This document shows positions 60,801 to 64,000 of a DNA stretch of 64,000 nt, piece after piece. How positions within the stretch are numbered: the first letter of the stretch is position 1; each line of letters begins with the position of its first letter. The position numbers and the translations under genes are program-made. Source of the stretch: Typha latifolia (Eukaryota > Streptophyta > Magnoliopsida > Poales > Typhaceae); the NCBI GenBank assembly GCA_019914945.1, contig CM034101.1, positions 15,015,188 to 15,079,187 of the forward strand, in the 5' to 3' direction. The notes beneath the pieces are model-generated. The model was not told the origin of the DNA, did not search any database, and saw only the letters and a list, made by a program, of their open reading frames with translations.

Positions 60801-63800
60801 CCGCCAGTATTATCAGGTTCTTTGAAATGCTTATTTCCTTTTCTAATCTGGTTTCATATGGTTACTTTACTCCTAGTGCTGATTTGCTTGTCAGTTTCTG
60901 TTAATATTAGTGCAATATTATTTCTTTCTTGTAAAGATTTCATTTTTATGTTTCTTCATTTTTAGAAATTTCTTAGAGCAAACCTATGAAATTAGGTATC
61001 TTATTTATGGACCTCTTAGTTAGTTATAAGCTTTTTCTCTTCAGGTTCTTTTAAATACTTTTAGATTTTGGATTTCGGAGATCTGACTGCCCTCTGTTTT
61101 CTCTAGGAATACTTGAATAAACATTACAACATCTCAAGAGGAGAGAGTTCCTGGTTTGTTTTTGGTGTTTCATACTCTGGAGCACTCAGTGCTTGGTTTC
61201 GTTTAAAGTTTCCTCATTTGACATGTGGGAGTCTTGCAAGCTCGGCTGTTGTTCTTGCTGTTTACAACTTCACAGAATTTGACAAGCAGGTCGATATGTA
61301 TACATTACCTGTCGTATCTCAGCTATTCATTTTTGAGTTGTTGTAATATTGTCTCCGGTGGTAATATGGAAGCCTATGCTGTTACATGTATTCCTCTTTT
61401 TATCCCCTTCAGAATAAACTGAGTTTTCTATAATACAATATTTATGCAGATTGGAGAGTCAGCTGGTGCTGAATGCAAAGCTGTACTTCAAGAAATAACG
61501 AAGCTTGTTGAAGAACGTCTCCATTCTGATGGAAGATCAGTGAAAAACTTATTCGGTGCATCTATGGTATTCCCTTTATGTGATTGCTAAATGCCTTTAA
61601 AACATATTCAGAAAACCATAGTGCAAAGTTTCGGTTTCAGTTTGGTTAAAAAATGAAACGTTTCGGTCAATATCAGTTCTAGTTTCATTGTATTAGGTTC
61701 GGACTCTTGATAAATAGTCTTCTTTATATTATCTTTTAATGCATCACACAAAATCTAATAGCATTTAAGCAATGAGGTTGATATGGAGTTAGGTACAAGT
61801 TGGATTCAAGTCAATCTAGCGTAGAATTAAAAAAACCTACATTAAAAAAATTGTTATTAAGGTTGCTTCGGTTGGATGCTAGTTTTGGGGGGTAGTTTTC
61901 AACCGGATAAAATCGAAATGTGAAACATTTCAGTGAAACATCTCAGTTTCGGACGAAACTTTGAACTTTGCAGAAAGCAAATTATGAAAAATCAATTATC
62001 AGTGAGAAACTTATTGACTAGGATTGCCAAATGCCTTAAATTATAATCGGAGAACAAAAGGAATGGCCACTTAATCATGGAAAGCATTTTAACAGACAGA
62101 AAAGCAGTAAAGCTAACTTGGCATGTTAGAAAAAGAAGCATGCTTGAATATATAGCAGCAGTGAGACCACTCCTCTTAGTTCTTATAAACACTAACTTGG
62201 CATGTTAGAAAAAGTCGAGGGAAATTGGAATGCTATTCTAAGATATATTTGTCTAAGAGTGATTAATATGAGAATAAGGACACCCAGGCTATATTACAAA
62301 GGTTACTTTATCACATAGTTTAATATCACTGACAAGGAAAGAGGCATTGGAGTAGTCTTTGGAGTGATCGAACCGATCATATCATTATAGATTCAATAAA
62401 TAAATTCAAGTAGTTTATAGGTGGACATGTCATATCCTCCCTTGTTGAGTCACCTTAGATTTGTTTTGGCTTTAAGGAATTTGTTAATTGTTATAGCTGC
62501 TATGATTTAAGGGATACCATATGCCATGTCCTGATCATGTTCAATGTGAAAAGTAGGATATTCCTGTCCCTTTGCAGCTTCCTTATTGAAGTAAATCAAT
62601 CAGAGAAGTGCAATTTCAATTTGATTTTTGGTTTCTCGTAACCTTGGCGTGATGTGACATTGTTCCCTAAAATGAATAATTTCAACCAGATAATAACAAT
62701 TTGCTAAATCTTGTTATATTTAGTCATTTCTACATAACAATTGTTGTTTGTTGGGTCATGTGTTTGTGTCAGGCTGACATGCTTCGTCAGAAGCCCCTCA
62801 ACCCGTAGCTGACCCTATATCAAGTTGAGATCAGGAGACAAATGTGGCCAATTTTCTATATATGGATCCAAATCTGACCCACCAATTGGATTTAAGTGCT
62901 ATTTGATTTTATCCATAAAGTACAAATATAGAACTTTGTACCAGTGCTTCAATGAAATAAAACACCATCCGTCAGGGAGCTTTGATGAACTCAATCACTA
63001 GGGTTTGAGGAGAATTTATTTTCTTTCCAAGTGTTTTATATTTTCTTATATCAAGGTTTTAATTTTTTCTACCTATTTATATGATGATAAATTTCAATAG
63101 CACATGATACTTGCTCCAAGTTTTTCACCACACACTCCTATGTTATATTTGCAGCTAAGGAATGATGTTGACTTCCTATACCTTTTGGCTGATGCTGCGG
63201 TTACAGCGGTATGCATCAATGGCGCAATTTGGTTTAGTATCTGAAACATCTTAAGTAGCTTGTTGATTAATTCTCGACCTCGCAGTTTCAGTATGGCAAT
63301 CCAGATGCTCTATGCTCCCCTCTGGTTGATGCCAAGAAGGCCGGTAACGATTTGTTGGTATGTTCCGGTCTCCCCTCATTGACAACAATGCATTTCTAAG
63401 TTGGTTTTAGTTAATATACCTTTTGGCCATCCTCTCTGGCCTTGTGTTTACCTTGTTCTGTTTTAGATCTTTAGATGCCACAAGTGGTTTGATGGTGTTA
63501 AGAGTCCTAATATTGATTGTCTTGTAAAATAGTTTTATGTGTTATTAGTTTATTCCTTCATTTGATTGATTTAGTGATTGCTTGTTAGGAAATATGATTA
63601 AGGTAGGTTTTCTTTTCCTGTTATCAGGACAGTTTTGTGCAGGTGATCTCTGCTGACCTTGGCAACCTGAAACCCTGAGCTACCTTAGGCGATAATGTTG
63701 TCATTACTACTTGATAAATTTATTTGATAAACTATCTTTACATCTTCCTTGACAGGTTCCTTTGTAGCATTTCATTATATTAGAGAGTTTTTCTATGCTG

Positions 63801-64000
63801 TAAACGTTGGACTTATTTATACATATCCTTCAATTTGGTTTTCATTGTGCAGTCACTAATTTGGAAAGTCTTCAGAGGCAAATATGCAATTGTCTTATGA
63901 GAATGTAATACAGGAAACATATGCTCACTTTGTGAAGGACTACTACCTTGGAAGTTTTGGAGCTTCACTTCAAACGTATGATCAACAATATTTGAAGAAC
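57824..64000 (+). CDS. EDA2-like serine peptidase, family S28 (3' end outside window)
   Basis: Eight exons are visible: 57824..57997, 58906..59031, 60661..60816, 61107..61289, 61450..61566, 63155..63208, 63286..63357 and 63914 onward. All keep frame, giving 323 residues before the edge. The N-terminus has a signal peptide ([19 protein letters not shown]), so the protein enters the secretory pathway. Landmarks are [53 protein letters not shown] and the nucleophile region [20 protein letters not shown], with Ser174 as the likely catalytic serine. [20 protein letters not shown] follows. The family includes prolyl carboxypeptidases and Arabidopsis EDA2, needed in embryo sac development; the sequence recalls EDA2. 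The Asp and His of the triad lie beyond the window. ATG 57833 (MTRAF) is an alternative start. Confidence 0.93.
61616..61977. mobile_element. Small TIR element (MITE-like) in an EDA2-like intron
   Basis: The left end GTGCAAAGTTTCGGTTTCAG and the right end, in reverse complement CTGCAAAGTTCAAAGTTTCG, form imperfect inverted repeats. Both ends are rich in GTTTCGG/GTTTCA motifs. Flanking sequence GATTGCTAAATGCCTTTAAA (about 61583) recurs as GATTGCCAAATGCCTTAAAT (about 62023). No coding capacity. Confidence 0.5.
62113..62214. repeat. Perfect 23-base direct repeat, 79 apart
   Basis: CTAACTTGGCATGTTAGAAA followed by AAG is found at 62113-62135 and 62192-62214 in the same intron. Confidence 0.9.

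Overview
The window is nuclear DNA of a flowering plant. It holds intron-rich genes with consensus GT-AG splice sites, a 377-residue actin with a leader intron, a nuclear gene for the chloroplast NDH subunit NdhM, SAUR, CDPK-related kinase, KIN-7 kinesin and ATG13 genes, and long AT-rich intergenic stretches with microsatellites and transposon-like debris. GC-rich first exons (kinase, VTL, ATG13) would fit a monocot, but that is only an inference and no species is assigned. All exon borders were read by eye from splice signals, frame continuity and remembered family sequence.

Layout. 1-5.6 kb: a decayed tandem array of small secreted peptide genes (two with ORFs, one remnant represented only by flanks) with a TIR-type element in between. 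6.4-9.5 kb: actin (+), whose leader intron contains a plastid trnI-CAU-like fragment. 10-17.4 kb: a minus-strand cluster of two tandem small coiled-coil genes of unknown function, one vacuolar-iron-transporter-like (VTL) gene and one internally deleted VTL pseudogene. The three intact genes share an unusual TATA plus GGCGTGTG start-site module and longer GGCGTGTG..ACCACG elements further upstream. 18.9-24 kb: ATG13 (-). 24.5-25.2 kb: a degenerate repeat. 26.7-31.1 kb: a PMT2-type putative methyltransferase (+). 32.3-32.6 kb: SAUR (-). 34.5-40.1 kb: an 11-exon CDPK-related kinase (-). 42.3-48.2 kb: a 13-exon KIN-7 kinesin (-) with a repeat-rich insertion in one intron. 49.9-50.6 kb: a glyoxalase/VOC protein (+). 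51.4-52.8 kb: NdhM (+). 53.1-55.9 kb: an unrecognised four-exon probable nuclear protein (-). 57.8-64 kb: the 5' part of an EDA2-like S28 serine peptidase (+), running off the right edge.

Most genes are unrelated housekeeping or signalling genes. The two places where neighbours seem to belong together are the secreted-peptide array (0.9-5.6 kb) and the coiled-coil/VTL cluster (10-17.4 kb). The shared start-site element in the second is the most unusual signal I found. No CRISPR array, rRNA gene or intact autonomous transposon was seen.
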